9,242 bases of DNA from JBDZUZ01 sp040255445 (GCA_040255445.1 JBDZUZ010000152.1:1-9242); one strand, 5' to 3'; positions 1 to 9,242 are shown, counted from the stretch's first letter. A program made the numbers and translations. Notes: generated by a model from the sequence alone, not told the origin.

Positions 1-32
1 GGTCGGGCATGGGGGGGTGATAGTTAGAACCG

Positions 33-77
33 ATAGGACTTATAGGTCCTATAGGTCCTCTAGGACCTATAAGTTAA
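33..77. repeat. 9-nt-period palindromic repeat downstream of cmk
   Basis: The stretch is built from 9-nt units in a row: ataggactt, ataggtcct, ataggtcct, ctaggacct, then ataag. It folds into a hairpin with a perfect 13-bp stem (acttataggtcct at 38-50 against aggacctataagt at 62-74) and an 11-nt loop. A second, shorter fold pairs 51-59 with 62-70. It lies 20-60 nt past the cmk stop codon, in the direction of cmk transcription. No U-run follows on either strand, so it is not a classical intrinsic terminator, although it could stabilise the 3' end of the transcript. It is far more A/T-rich than its surroundings. I infer a dispersed extragenic repeat. Confidence 0.75.
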
Positions 78-96
78 GATCACCTGGCGGTGAAGC

Positions 97-921
97 TCAG
101 GGCTCGTTGGCCTTGCGGCGGACGATCTCTTCGAGCTTCTCGACGACCTGGTGGCGCGGGAGGTTCGAGGTATCGAGGACGACGGCGTTGGCGGGTTTGA
201 CCAGGGGGCCGTCGGTGCGGGACATGTCGGAGCGGTCGCGTTCGATGATCTCGCGGAGGAGTCTTTGCTCATCGACGGCGATGCCGTCGGCGCGGAGCTG
301 GTCGGCGCGGCGGCGGGCGCGGACCTGGGCATCGGCGTCCAGATAGAACTTGAGGGTGGCATCGGGGAAGACGATCGAGCCCTGGTCGCGGCCTTCGGAG
401 ACCAGGCGCGGGTGCTGGCGGGCGATGATCCGCTGCTTCTGGACCATGTGCTCGCGGAGTTTGCCGATCGAGGCGACGCGGGAGACGACGGCCGTGACAT
501 CGGCCGCGCGGATGCGGCTGTCGATGGGCCGCAGCCACGCCAGCATGGTGGGCGGGTCTTTGGCCCAGTCGAAGTGGAGGTCGGCCTCGGCGACGATGGC
601 GACGAGCGTGTCGGTGTCGTCGATCGGGATGCCGCGGTCGATCATGATCGCGGCCGCAGCGCGGTACATGGCGCCGGTGTCGAGGAAATCGAGGCCGAGG
701 CGCTGGGCGAGTTCACGCGCGACGGAGGACTTGCCGGTGCCGGCGGGTCCGTCGATGGTGATGATGATGGGCTGATCGAGCCGGAACACTTCATCCGCCT
801 GAGTGGAGGGCGCCTGGGTGGAGGGCGTGTGGGTGGGAGCGGGCTGTTCGACGATCGCCCGTCGGGGGGCGGACCGGGTGATGCGTGCGAGCAGGTCGGC
901 GGTCTGGGACGTGGTCGGCAT
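97..921 (-). CDS. cmk: cytidylate kinase (CMP/dCMP kinase)
   Basis: Cytosolic nucleoside monophosphate kinase that transfers phosphate from ATP to CMP or dCMP, giving CDP or dCDP for RNA, DNA and lipid synthesis. In the 274-aa product the P-loop GPAGTGKSS is at residues 58-66. The family motif DTGAMYRA follows at 81-88, GRD with VFPDATLKFYLDA at about 177-196, and the lid and C-terminal part ERDRSDMSR...PLVKPANAVVLDTS at 227-252. This order matches bacterial Cmk. The protein is longer than usual (about 225-230 aa) because of roughly 48 residues before the core, rich in Pro, Thr and Gln and containing the repeat TPSTQ-APSTQ. I kept the ATG at 921 because the extension keeps G/C-ending codons and the gene then starts 32 nt after the preceding gene. 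A GTG at 789 (residue 45) would give a standard-length enzyme of 230 aa. It is probably co-transcribed with the isomerase-like gene upstream. Confidence 0.95.
   Translation of the reverse strand: MPTTSQTADLLARITRSAPRRAIVEQPAPTHTPSTQAPSTQADEVFRLDQPIIITIDGPAGTGKSSVARELAQRLGLDFLDTGAMYRAAAAIMIDRGIPIDDTDTLVAIVAEADLHFDWAKDPPTMLAWLRPIDSRIRAADVTAVVSRVASIGKLREHMVQKQRIIARQHPRLVSEGRDQGSIVFPDATLKFYLDADAQVRARRRADQLRADGIAVDEQRLLREIIERDRSDMSRTDGPLVKPANAVVLDTSNLPRHQVVEKLEEIVRRKANEP
798..842 (-). repeat. 15-nt tandem repeat in the cmk 5' end
   Basis: Two adjacent 15-nt units (798-812 and 813-827) differ at one base, and a third copy (828-842) is degenerate. In the cmk reading frame they encode TPSTQ-APSTQ, part of the low-complexity N-terminal extension. 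In-frame repeat expansion is the simplest explanation for the extra residues. Confidence 0.7.
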
Positions 922-929
922 GGTCGTGG

Positions 930-944
930 TCCCCGACCCGGGGA
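930..944 (-). promoter_or_regulatory. short hairpin in the gap before cmk
   Basis: On the minus strand TCCCCGGGTCGGGGA forms a 6-bp stem with a 3-nt loop, lying between the isomerase-like stop (954) and the cmk ATG (921). It ends 8 nt before the ATG, where a ribosome binding site would sit, so it could dampen cmk translation or cause a transcription pause. No U-run follows, so it is not a terminator. The stem is short and could be chance in such GC-rich DNA. Confidence 0.3.
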
Positions 945-953
945 AACGGCCGT

Positions 954-1820
954 TCAGGCCCCCGCGGCGATCGCATCGAGCGCCGCCTGGAGCGCATCGC
1001 GGCTCCGGATCACCCCGATTGTAACCTCCCCATCGCCGCGGTAGTCCAGCGCGAGCGGTCCTCCGTAACCGACAGAATCGAGGGCTTCGAGCATGGCGCG
1101 GAGGTCGTACGCATCGTGGGGCAGGACGCCTTCATCTTCGGGGAGGGCGTCCTTGGCGGCCTTGGTCTTGCCCTTGGCCTTGGGCTTTTCACCGGCGAAG
1201 GCGACGGTGGAGGCGGAGACGACGGTGGCGTAGGGCGTGAGGCGGTGGAGGTAGGCGGAGGGGTCCTTCTGCTTCGAGGCGGTCTCGAAGTCGGGGAAGG
1301 TGCCGATGCGGAAGCCGCCGACGCGTTTGATGAGCTCGGTGACGCGCTCGGGGCGCTCGGTCAGGCCGGGCATGGGTGCGACAAGGAGGTTGAGGTCGAG
1401 CTTCTCAGCACGCTCCACGACGGGGCGGAGGTGTGAGGCGACATCGCTGAGGACCTCGTCGTCGTCCTTGGCCTGGACGCGGACGGAGGCGGCGCTGCAG
1501 CCGAGGATCTGGGCGGCCTCCACCACGCGGAGCATGCGGGCGGTCGCGTTCTCGAGGTCGGTGATCTCGGGGCTGCCGAAGGGCTGGGCCTCGGGCTCGA
1601 TGAGCAGGAGGCAGGCGCAGCCGGCTTTGTCGGCACGCTCGCGGAATCTGGCGAGGCGGGTGCGGTCCGCGCCGGCGAGGAGATCGGTGGTCAGATTGAC
1701 GCCGGCGAGACCGAGCGTCTCGCGGGTCAAGATGGGGAGATCGAGCAGATCGATCTCCGGCTTCTTGCGTGGCGGTGCGAGAAGCGGGCGTAGACAGCTG
1801 GCGTTGAGAGTGAGGAGCAT
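954..1820 (-). CDS. sugar-phosphate isomerase/epimerase-like TIM-barrel protein
   Basis: Product of 288 aa beginning MLLTLNASCLRP. Alternating beta strands and helices fit the xylose-isomerase-like (AP endonuclease 2) TIM barrel: a LLLIEPE strand near 71-77, SVRVQAKDD near 112-120, LNLLVAPMPG near 143-152, FRIGTFPDFET near 170-180, ATVVSAS near 198-204 and PLALDYRGDG near 255-264. Members of this fold isomerise or epimerise sugars, often with a divalent metal held by Glu, Asp, His and Glu. Here the strand ends where Glu, His and Glu are expected read VAPMPG, VVSAS and LALDYRG, so the usual metal site looks lost. A Lys-rich insert lies at about 209-225. The frame stays open upstream to 2060, but that part crosses a promoter and terminator and reads as non-coding, so I chose the ATG at 1820. 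First gene of a probable two-gene unit with cmk. Substrate unknown; the family call is moderately firm, the enzymatic role is not. Confidence 0.75.
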   Translation of the reverse strand: MLLTLNASCLRPLLAPPRKKPEIDLLDLPILTRETLGLAGVNLTTDLLAGADRTRLARFRERADKAGCACLLLIEPEAQPFGSPEITDLENATARMLRVVEAAQILGCSAASVRVQAKDDDEVLSDVASHLRPVVERAEKLDLNLLVAPMPGLTERPERVTELIKRVGGFRIGTFPDFETASKQKDPSAYLHRLTPYATVVSASTVAFAGEKPKAKGKTKAAKDALPEDEGVLPHDAYDLRAMLEALDSVGYGGPLALDYRGDGEVTIGVIRSRDALQAALDAIAAGA

Positions 1821-1907
1821 GTGGTGCCCGGAATGTAGTGTGGCGGGGGTGACGCGCCAAGCGGGCGGGACCGGCCGGCGCGGATTGCATCGGGCCGCCT
1901 TGGCGGG

Positions 1908-1942
1908 AAAAAAAGACGGCCGGGCCAAAGGCACCGACCGTC
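1908..1942 (-). terminator. intrinsic terminator inside the 5' leader of the isomerase-cmk unit
   Basis: Read on the minus strand, 1942-1930 (GACGGTCGGTGCC) pairs with 1926-1915 (GGCCCGGCCGTC) around a TTT loop. The stem has 12 bp, one bulged T and one G-T wobble, and is followed immediately by seven T's (1914-1908). This is a textbook Rho-independent terminator shape. It sits upstream of the isomerase-like ATG at 1820 and downstream of the best minus-strand promoter, so it would end transcripts before the gene unless antitermination occurs. It could instead mark the 3' end of a separate small RNA. Confidence 0.7.
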
Positions 1943-1992
1943 CGGAGGGGAGAACTGGGTTTGGGGGCCGAGTCTGGAACTCGGACCGAAGT
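1908..1992 (-). ncRNA. possible ~85-nt leader or small RNA
   Basis: If transcription starts about 7 nt past the -10 box of the 1999-2027 promoter (near 1992), termination at the U-run (1908-1914) gives an RNA of roughly 85 nt. It would contain a 5' hairpin, CCGAGT-TCCAG-ACTCGG (1984-1968), a C-rich single-stranded middle, and the terminator hairpin. I see no ATG-initiated leader peptide within it and cannot match it to a known riboswitch or RNA family. It is either an attenuator leader of the isomerase-cmk unit or an independent small RNA. The start point is inferred. Confidence 0.35.
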
Positions 1993-1998
1993 GTGGGC

Positions 1999-2027
1999 AG
2001 ACTAACTAGGGGTTCAGAGGCCGTCAA
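1999..2027 (-). promoter_or_regulatory. sigma70-type promoter candidate for the isomerase-cmk unit
   Basis: On the minus strand TTGACG (2027-2022) is followed after exactly 17 nt by TAGTCT (2004-1999). The -35 box matches 5 of 6 consensus bases, and the -10 box keeps the three most conserved positions (T1, A2, T6). An inverted repeat, gccgtc (2020-2025) with gacggc (2036-2041), overlaps the -35 box and might bind a regulator. The predicted start lies about 170 nt before the isomerase-like ATG. Confidence 0.45.
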
Positions 2028-2165
2028 GGGGCCCGGACGGCTCTCAGCCCAAAAACCCAACAGATAGGGTATCTACCCGATAACTGTGCAGGACCTAGGG
2101 GTCTGGGGCGGGTTCCCTACAACCTGTGGCTGTTCGGGTGGGGAGGGGTGGCCGGATGGGGGTTG

Positions 2166-2194
2166 CTGGCGGGGCGGGCGGGGCTCGCTAGGAT
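2166..2194 (+). promoter_or_regulatory. weak promoter candidate for gcvH
   Basis: CTGGCG (2166-2171) and TAGGAT (2189-2194) are separated by 17 nt. The -10 box matches 4 of 6 consensus bases, the -35 box only 3 of 6. It would start a transcript near 2201 with a leader of about 110 nt carrying the 2224-2255 hairpin. Low confidence. Confidence 0.25.
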
Positions 2195-2223
2195 GGCCGC
2201 TCTTGTGCGCTGCTGGCGCTCAC

Positions 2224-2276
2224 CCACAGGCTGGCTCAGAGCAGCCAGCCTGTGGCACGGGACCAGCCTGTTGCAC
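2224..2276. repeat. 13-bp perfect palindrome plus tandem 18-mer upstream of gcvH
   Basis: ccacaggctggct (2224-2236) and agccagcctgtgg (2243-2255) form a perfect 13-bp stem with a 6-nt loop, cagagc. The right arm and its flank (2241-2258) are then repeated in tandem at 2259-2276 with 14 of 18 bases identical, sharing agcctgt and gcac. It ends 35 nt before the gcvH ATG, so any gcvH transcript starting upstream would carry the hairpin. There is no T-run after it, so terminator function is unlikely. I infer a dispersed palindromic element; an mRNA-structural role is possible. Confidence 0.7.
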
Positions 2277-2311
2277 CGGCCTCTTTGAACCACACTCCCG
2301 GGATTTCACGC

Positions 2312-2692
2312 ATGTCCAGCCCCACCGACCGCGTCTACTCCTCGACCCACGAATGGCACAAGCTCGACGGCGATGTGCTGACGCTGGGGCTCACCCAGTT
2401 CGCGGTCGATCGCCTGACCGATGTGACGTATGTCGAGATGAAGAAGGCGGGGACAACGTTCGGCGCGGGCGATGCGGTGGGCGAGGTCGAATCGGTCAAG
2501 ACGACGAGCGACATCTACTGCGCCGCCGCGGGCCAGATCGCCGAAGTGAACCAGGCGGTGGTCGATGATCCGAGCCTTCTGAACAGCGATCCCTTCGGGA
2601 AGGGGTGGCTGCTCAAGGTGAAGGTGTCGGACAAGGCTGGTCTTGAATCCTGTGTCGATGCGAAGGCGTATGACGCGGAGCATGCTCACTGA
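2312..2692 (+). CDS. gcvH: glycine cleavage system H protein
   Basis: Small soluble carrier whose lipoyl-lysine arm takes the aminomethyl group from glycine decarboxylase (P protein) to the T protein and is reoxidised by dihydrolipoamide dehydrogenase. The 126-aa product starts MSSPTDRVYSSTHEW. THEW (12-15) is the usual N-terminal signature. GEVESVK (57-63) presents the lipoylated lysine K63, followed by SDIYCAAAGQIAEVN (66-80), and NSDPFGKGWLLKVK (91-104) is the conserved C-terminal part. Length is normal. An in-frame GTG at 2252 would add 20 residues, but these are encoded by the palindromic repeat and are not part of the family, so the ATG at 2312 is preferred. The Shine-Dalgarno site is poor (ggga near 2302). 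gcvT and gcvP are not next to it. Confidence 0.95.
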   Translation: MSSPTDRVYSSTHEWHKLDGDVLTLGLTQFAVDRLTDVTYVEMKKAGTTFGAGDAVGEVESVKTTSDIYCAAAGQIAEVNQAVVDDPSLLNSDPFGKGWLLKVKVSDKAGLESCVDAKAYDAEHAH

Positions 2693-2791
2693 TGCTGATG
2701 CGGGCGCCGGCGCGGGCGTATCCGTGGCGGCGGCGTTCTTCAGTCGGGAGTCTTTCTGTCGACCGCACCAAGTCATCCGGCGGCCCGGACC

Positions 2792-3565
<774 letters not shown>

Positions 3566-6266
3566 CCGCGCGATCCTCCTGATCGCCGTGGTTGCCGCTT
3601 CCGCGATGCTGATCGCGGCGGTGGGCGTTGCGATCTCGAGCATCAATACGGCGGTCGAGGCGCGGGTGCAGGGCGTGGTTGGCTCGGCGGATGTGCGCAT
3701 CAAGCCGGCGGGGAGCGGGCGGACGCTGCCGGCGACGCTGCTGGAGCGGGCGCGGGAGTGGGAAGAGGTCCAGGAGGCGGCGGGGCGGCTGACCGAGTCG
3801 CTGGCGCTGCGGTTCCGCGTGCCTTTCTGGGAGGCGGACTCGGAGGGCGTGTTCCGGCGGAACGTGCGGACGAACTCGGCTTCGACGCTGGCGATCGGGC
3901 TGATGCCGGAGGCATCGGGGACGAGCGCGGCGGTCGAGATCATCGAGGGCCGCCCCCCCACCGCCGCGGATGAGATCGTGCTGGACAGGGCGCTGGCGGA
4001 TCGGCTGAGCGGGCTTGGGAAGGATGCACGGTTCACGCCGCCGGGTTTGACGCTGTTGCCGCAGCGGACGGCGGCGGAACCGATGACGGCGGAGGCGGGA
4101 CCGCTGACCGCCGCGGATGCGGATGACGCGGCGACGCTGAATGAGAACGCGCGGCTGCGGGTGGGCGATCCGGTGGAGATCGTGCGATTTCTGAAGGACC
4201 CGGTGCGGCTGCGTGTCGTGGGGATTTCGCGCGAGCCGCCGCTGGGCGGGCGTCCGCAGTGCTACATGACGTACGAGGGGCTGGGCGAACTGACCGGCGC
4301 GGCCGGGCGGTTCTCGGAGATCAACCTGGTGCTGCGGGAGGGCGCGGACCCGGAAGCGCTGGTCGCGGCGAAGAAGGAGACGCTCCCCGAGGGCGTCATC
4401 ATCCAGACCACCGAGAAGGTGACTTCGGGTCTGGACCGGAACATGCGTGCGAACCGGATCGGGTTCGTGATCGCTTCGACGATGGCGTTCATCGCGGCGT
4501 CGTTCATCATCATGACGGGGATGAGCACCGGGGTGACGGAGCGGCAGCGGGAGTTGGCGATCCTTCGGTGCATCGGCGCGGATCGGTGGCAATTGGCGAG
4601 CTCACAAATCATGGTGGGCGGGATCATCGGCGTGCTGGGGTCGGTGGTGGGCGTGCCGCTGGGGGCGGTCGCCGCGGCGGTGATGGTGCTGCGGTACAAG
4701 GACACGCTGGGCGCGGATCTGAATATCGAGGCGTGGCGGCTGGGTTCGGCGGTGCTGGGCGCGGTGGGCGCGGGCGTGCTGGGCGCGGCGTACCCGGCTT
4801 GGCTGGCCTCGCGGGTGACGCCGCTGGCGGCGCTGGCAGCGCGTGCGCAGAAGCCCAAGGGGCGGACGGTTGGGGTGCTGGCGGCGGTCGGGCTCTTCGG
4901 GATCGCCACGCATCTGGCGCTCTTCACGCTGCCGCTGGATGGGCGGGTGGTGTTCTGGAGTTACGTGACGTTCGGGCTGCCGGCGTTGATGCTGGGGTAC
5001 TTCCTGGTGAGCGTGCCCGCGCTGCTGGTGGTGGTGCGGGCGGCATCGGGCGTGATCTCGCGGATGCTCGGGTTGCCGGGCGCGATGCTGGCGCGGACAG
5101 TTCGGGCGACACCGTTCCGGTTTGGTTTCACATCGGGCGCGATGATGGCCGGGCTCGCGCTGATGGTCGCGATCTGGACGCAGGGCGGCGGGTTCGTCCG
5201 CGACTGGCTGGAGAAGATCGAGTTCCCGGATGCGTTCGTTGTGGGATTGGCGCTGTCGGAGCGGGATCGGGAGACGCTGGAGACGCTGCCGTTCGTGACG
5301 GCGACGACGGCGATCACGATGCACCCGATCGAGACGGACGCGTTCGGTGTGCGTGAGCTCACGCGGTTCAAAACGTTCTTCATCGCGTTCGAGCCGCGGT
5401 CGTTCCTCGAGCAAACGCGGCTGGAGTGGGTGCAGGGTGATCAGGAGACGGCGACGCGGCGGCTCGAGGAGGGCGGTGCGGTGATCGTGGCGCGGGAGTT
5501 TCTCACGGCGCGGGGCATGGGCGTCGGCGAGACCTTCCGTTGCTGGGACAACGGGGTTGAGCATGAGTTCGAGATCGTGGGTGTCGTGACGAGCCCGGGG
5601 CTCGAGATGGTGAGCAAGTTCTTCCAGGTGGGTGAGGAGTTCACCGACCAGTCGATTCATGCGGTGTTCGGGAGCCGGGCGGATCTGAAGGCGAAGTTCA
5701 ACAGCGATGCGATCGGGATGATCCAGATCTCGCTGGCGGATGATGTCGACGACGGGTACGCGATGAACACGATCCGGGAGGCGCTCTTCAGCTCGGCGAT
5801 TCTGGATGCGGGGAGCGGGCGGGAGATCAAGGAGCAGATCACCGGGTTCGTGAAGACATCGCTCCTGGTGAGCAGCATCGTGGCGGTGTTTTCGATGCTG
5901 GTGGCTTCGTTCGGCGTGACGAACCTGATCGTGGCGGGGATTCAGGCGCGGCGGTTCGAGTTTGGTGTGCTGCGGGCGGTGGGCGGCTCGCGGGGGCTGC
6001 TGACGCGGCTGATCATCGGGGAGAGCCTGTTGATTGTGGTGACGGCGTGCATCCTGGGCACGCTGATGGGGGTGCAGGGTGCGTTTGGCGGGACGCGGCT
6101 GAACGAGCTGCTGTGGGGGCTGGAGATCGATGCGCGGCCGCCGTTGGGGCCGATTCTGGCGGGATGGGGAATAGTGCTCATCATGACGCTGGGCGCGGCG
6201 ACGCCGGCGATCATGGGGCTGCTGCGGCGGCGGCCGCGGGAGCTGCTGGGGGCGGTGCGGGGGTGA

Positions 6267-6626
6267 TGGGCGGGGGCGGTGGGCGGTGCCGCAGCGCGAG
6301 GCTCCGCGCATCTGTGCATCAGAATTCATCCTGTCGGGACGGTGTTCTGGCGCGGCCGCGGCGTTTTCATCCCGGGTCGACTGGCGTGTTGGCGCGCGGG
6401 AGCGCATACTGGCGGCCCCCTCGGCGTTCGGGCGCGTGCGGCCCCGGGCGTCGGCGACACCATGATGTTGTGCCGCGGTCCTGCGTTTGAGGCTTTCACC
6501 CCTGTGGCTCGAAAGCGCTTTCGCTCGAATAACAACTGCCCGCGATGATCCGGCTTCTCCGTGTGCGTGGAGTTGATGGGACTCCAGGAGCCTCCGGATC
6601 GAGCGGCCCAGAGCGACCCTCCGCCC
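6267..6626. other. 360-nt intergenic region with an operator
   Basis: No convincing gene. Minus-strand frames here have no recognisable motifs and run antisense into the dockerin gene. The permease end has no strong terminator: cgcggccgcg (6354-6363) followed by gcgtttt is at best a weak one. ctggcg (6381-6386) with catact (6405-6410) at 18-nt spacing is a weak promoter-like pair. The clear element is the palindrome at 6510-6523, followed by the A/T-rich gaataacaa (6526-6534). Confidence 0.6.
6510..6523. promoter_or_regulatory. LacI/GalR-type operator
   Basis: cgaaagcgctttcg is a perfect 14-bp palindrome with the central CG dyad and GAAAGC half-sites typical of LacI/GalR-family operators. 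It contains gaaagcgctttc, the core of the ideal cre/LacI-type site. Its centre is about 110 nt before the dockerin-protein start, a plausible place for promoter control. The regulator is not encoded in this window. I infer sugar- or catabolite-linked control of the downstream gene. Confidence 0.5.
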
Positions 6627-7166
6627 ATGAACGACTGTTCCTTTGTTGCGCCCGCGGCGCTTGCTGTTCTCGCCGCGTGTGCCATCCCCGCCACGACCGC
6701 GGAAGCCCAGATCGCCCGAGATGGAGATGTGCTTCGGATTGCAGCGCGGACGGACAACGACTGGTCGCACGTGCAGAGCCCGTGGGTTCGTGTGCGTGTG
6801 AACGGCGATGACGAGCCGGCGGTGTTGTCCGGGCGGCACACGCTGATCTCGACCTATGTGCAGGGCGGGGACCGCGTGATCGAGTTCGTGCCGGGGGACA
6901 AGGCGGTGACGCTCGATCTCAAGCCGGAGGGGCGGTACGAGATCTGGGTGACCGGCGATCTGACCGGGCCGTCGGTCGTGATCGGGCGGCAGGTCGAGTC
7001 GCCGCGGTGCGCGGCGGATTGGGACCGGTCGGGCGGCGTCGACATCATGGACTTTGGCGCTTTCATGCGGGACTGGCAGCGCGGGGACGCCGACATCGAT
7101 CGCTCGGGGGGCACGGACGCCGAGGATCTGGTGCTGTTCGTGCGGCGGTTCGAGCTGGGGTGCTGA
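6627..7166 (+). CDS. small secreted protein with C-terminal dockerin-type calcium loops
   Basis: The 179-aa product has an N-terminal hydrophobic segment (about 6-22) and a signal-peptidase-like AEA-Q boundary at 25-28. LAAC at 15-18 would also fit a lipobox, but the n-region lacks positive charge. A beta-rich middle (about 29-125) has no family I can name. The C-terminal domain starts at Cys128 and carries two calcium-loop motifs, DWDRSGGVDIMD (131-142) and DIDRSGGTDAED (156-167), ending in Gly-Cys. That pair matches dockerin type I repeats, and the Cys...Gly-Cys frame is like the GC-type dockerin tails I associate with planctomycete exported proteins. No cohesin partner is present. There is no Shine-Dalgarno site at 6627. 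Alternative in-frame starts are ATG 6576, with ggag at 6569-6572 (196 aa), and GTG 6561 (201 aa). Probably controlled through the 6510-6523 operator. Function unknown. Confidence 0.75.
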   Translation: MNDCSFVAPAALAVLAACAIPATTAEAQIARDGDVLRIAARTDNDWSHVQSPWVRVRVNGDDEPAVLSGRHTLISTYVQGGDRVIEFVPGDKAVTLDLKPEGRYEIWVTGDLTGPSVVIGRQVESPRCAADWDRSGGVDIMDFGAFMRDWQRGDADIDRSGGTDAEDLVLFVRRFELGC

Positions 7167-7216
7167 GGCTGGCAGGTGGGACGCGGGGGCGGTGACCGGG
7201 CTCCTACCGTTGCCGC

Positions 7217-9242
<2,026 letters not shown>

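Larger units (their letters stand above)
1821..2311. other. long divergent intergenic region with control signals
   Basis: About 490 nt separate the minus-strand isomerase-like gene from gcvH on the plus strand. Open frames crossing it show no family motifs and are out-of-frame or extension artefacts. What it does hold is a minus-strand promoter (1999-2027), a minus-strand terminator-like hairpin (1908-1942), a small hairpin (1968-1984), a weak plus-strand promoter candidate (2166-2194) and a strong palindrome with a tandem repeat (2224-2276). The stretch 1945-2110 is less GC-rich than the flanking genes and has no obvious coding character, as expected of regulatory DNA or a small RNA. Confidence 0.7.

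Noticed and set aside
33..77. Direct repeats at the left edge as a CRISPR array
   Set aside because: The units are 9 nt and contiguous with no spacers, so it is a simple tandem palindrome.
1990..2050. Resemblance to a TPP riboswitch on the minus strand (GGCTGAGAGCC, then GAACC)
   Set aside because: The second half of the conserved core (TGATC, TAAT, GCGTAGGGA) is missing and the segment overlaps the predicted promoter.
1821..2060. In-frame upstream extension of the isomerase-like gene to 2060
   Set aside because: The added 80 residues have no barrel-like character and cross the promoter and terminator signals. The ATG at 1820 gives a normal start for the fold.
1300..2067. Plus-strand 255-aa open frame
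   Set aside because: It is antisense to the isomerase-like gene, Arg/Ser-rich and without motifs; I treat it as a shadow frame.
1945..2311. Possible glycine riboswitch upstream of gcvH
   Set aside because: I looked for the conserved glycine aptamer core on the plus strand and found none.
2086..2568. Plus-strand 160-aa open frame overlapping the gcvH start
   Set aside because: It is out of frame with gcvH, its N-terminal part is low-complexity Gly/Cys sequence, and it has no motifs.
6326..6841. Minus-strand 171-aa open frame over the intergenic region
   Set aside because: It has no recognisable domain, runs antisense into the dockerin gene, and covers the operator palindrome.

Overview
The window is very GC-rich, with strongly G/C-ending codons and weak or absent Shine-Dalgarno sites, and two of its genes begin with GTG. 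One encodes a small secreted protein with a C-terminal dockerin-like calcium-loop pair ending in Gly-Cys, a layout I associate with Planctomycetota, especially Phycisphaerae-like lineages. That placement is an inference from protein style and base composition; there is no rRNA or other marker in the window.

Layout. Bases 1-96 hold a 9-nt-period palindromic repeat. Bases 97-1820 are a minus-strand pair: a divergent TIM-barrel protein of the sugar-phosphate isomerase/epimerase type, then cytidylate kinase (cmk) 32 nt downstream. Their upstream region (1821-2311) is about 490 nt without a convincing gene. It holds a good sigma70-like minus-strand promoter (1999-2027) and, between that promoter and the first gene, a strong intrinsic-terminator hairpin with a U7 tract (1908-1942). 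That arrangement suggests transcription attenuation or a separate small RNA of about 85 nt. On the plus strand the same gap holds a weak promoter candidate and a long palindrome with a tandem 18-mer, just ahead of gcvH.

From 2312 rightward everything is on the plus strand. gcvH (lipoyl carrier of the glycine cleavage system) stands without gcvT or gcvP. It is followed by an ABC exporter-type pair: a LolD/MacB/YbbA-like ATPase and a 916-aa, roughly 10-TM FtsX-type permease whose start lies inside the ATPase gene (50-nt overlap, with a clear Shine-Dalgarno site). A 360-nt gap (6267-6626) carries a perfect 14-bp LacI/GalR-type operator, then the small secreted dockerin-type protein, then uvrB, which runs off the right edge only a few residues before the expected protein end.

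How the genes fit together: cmk (pyrimidine nucleotide supply), gcvH (one-carbon metabolism) and uvrB (nucleotide excision repair) are ordinary housekeeping genes. The ATPase and permease form one transporter. The dockerin protein may be a surface or exported accessory factor under sugar-responsive control. I found no CRISPR array, tRNA, rRNA, insertion sequence or defence system. The most interesting signals are the leader terminator ahead of the isomerase-cmk unit, the two palindromic repeat families, the operator upstream of the dockerin gene, the apparently metal-site-less isomerase-like protein and a roughly 25-residue insertion in UvrB before its DESH motif.
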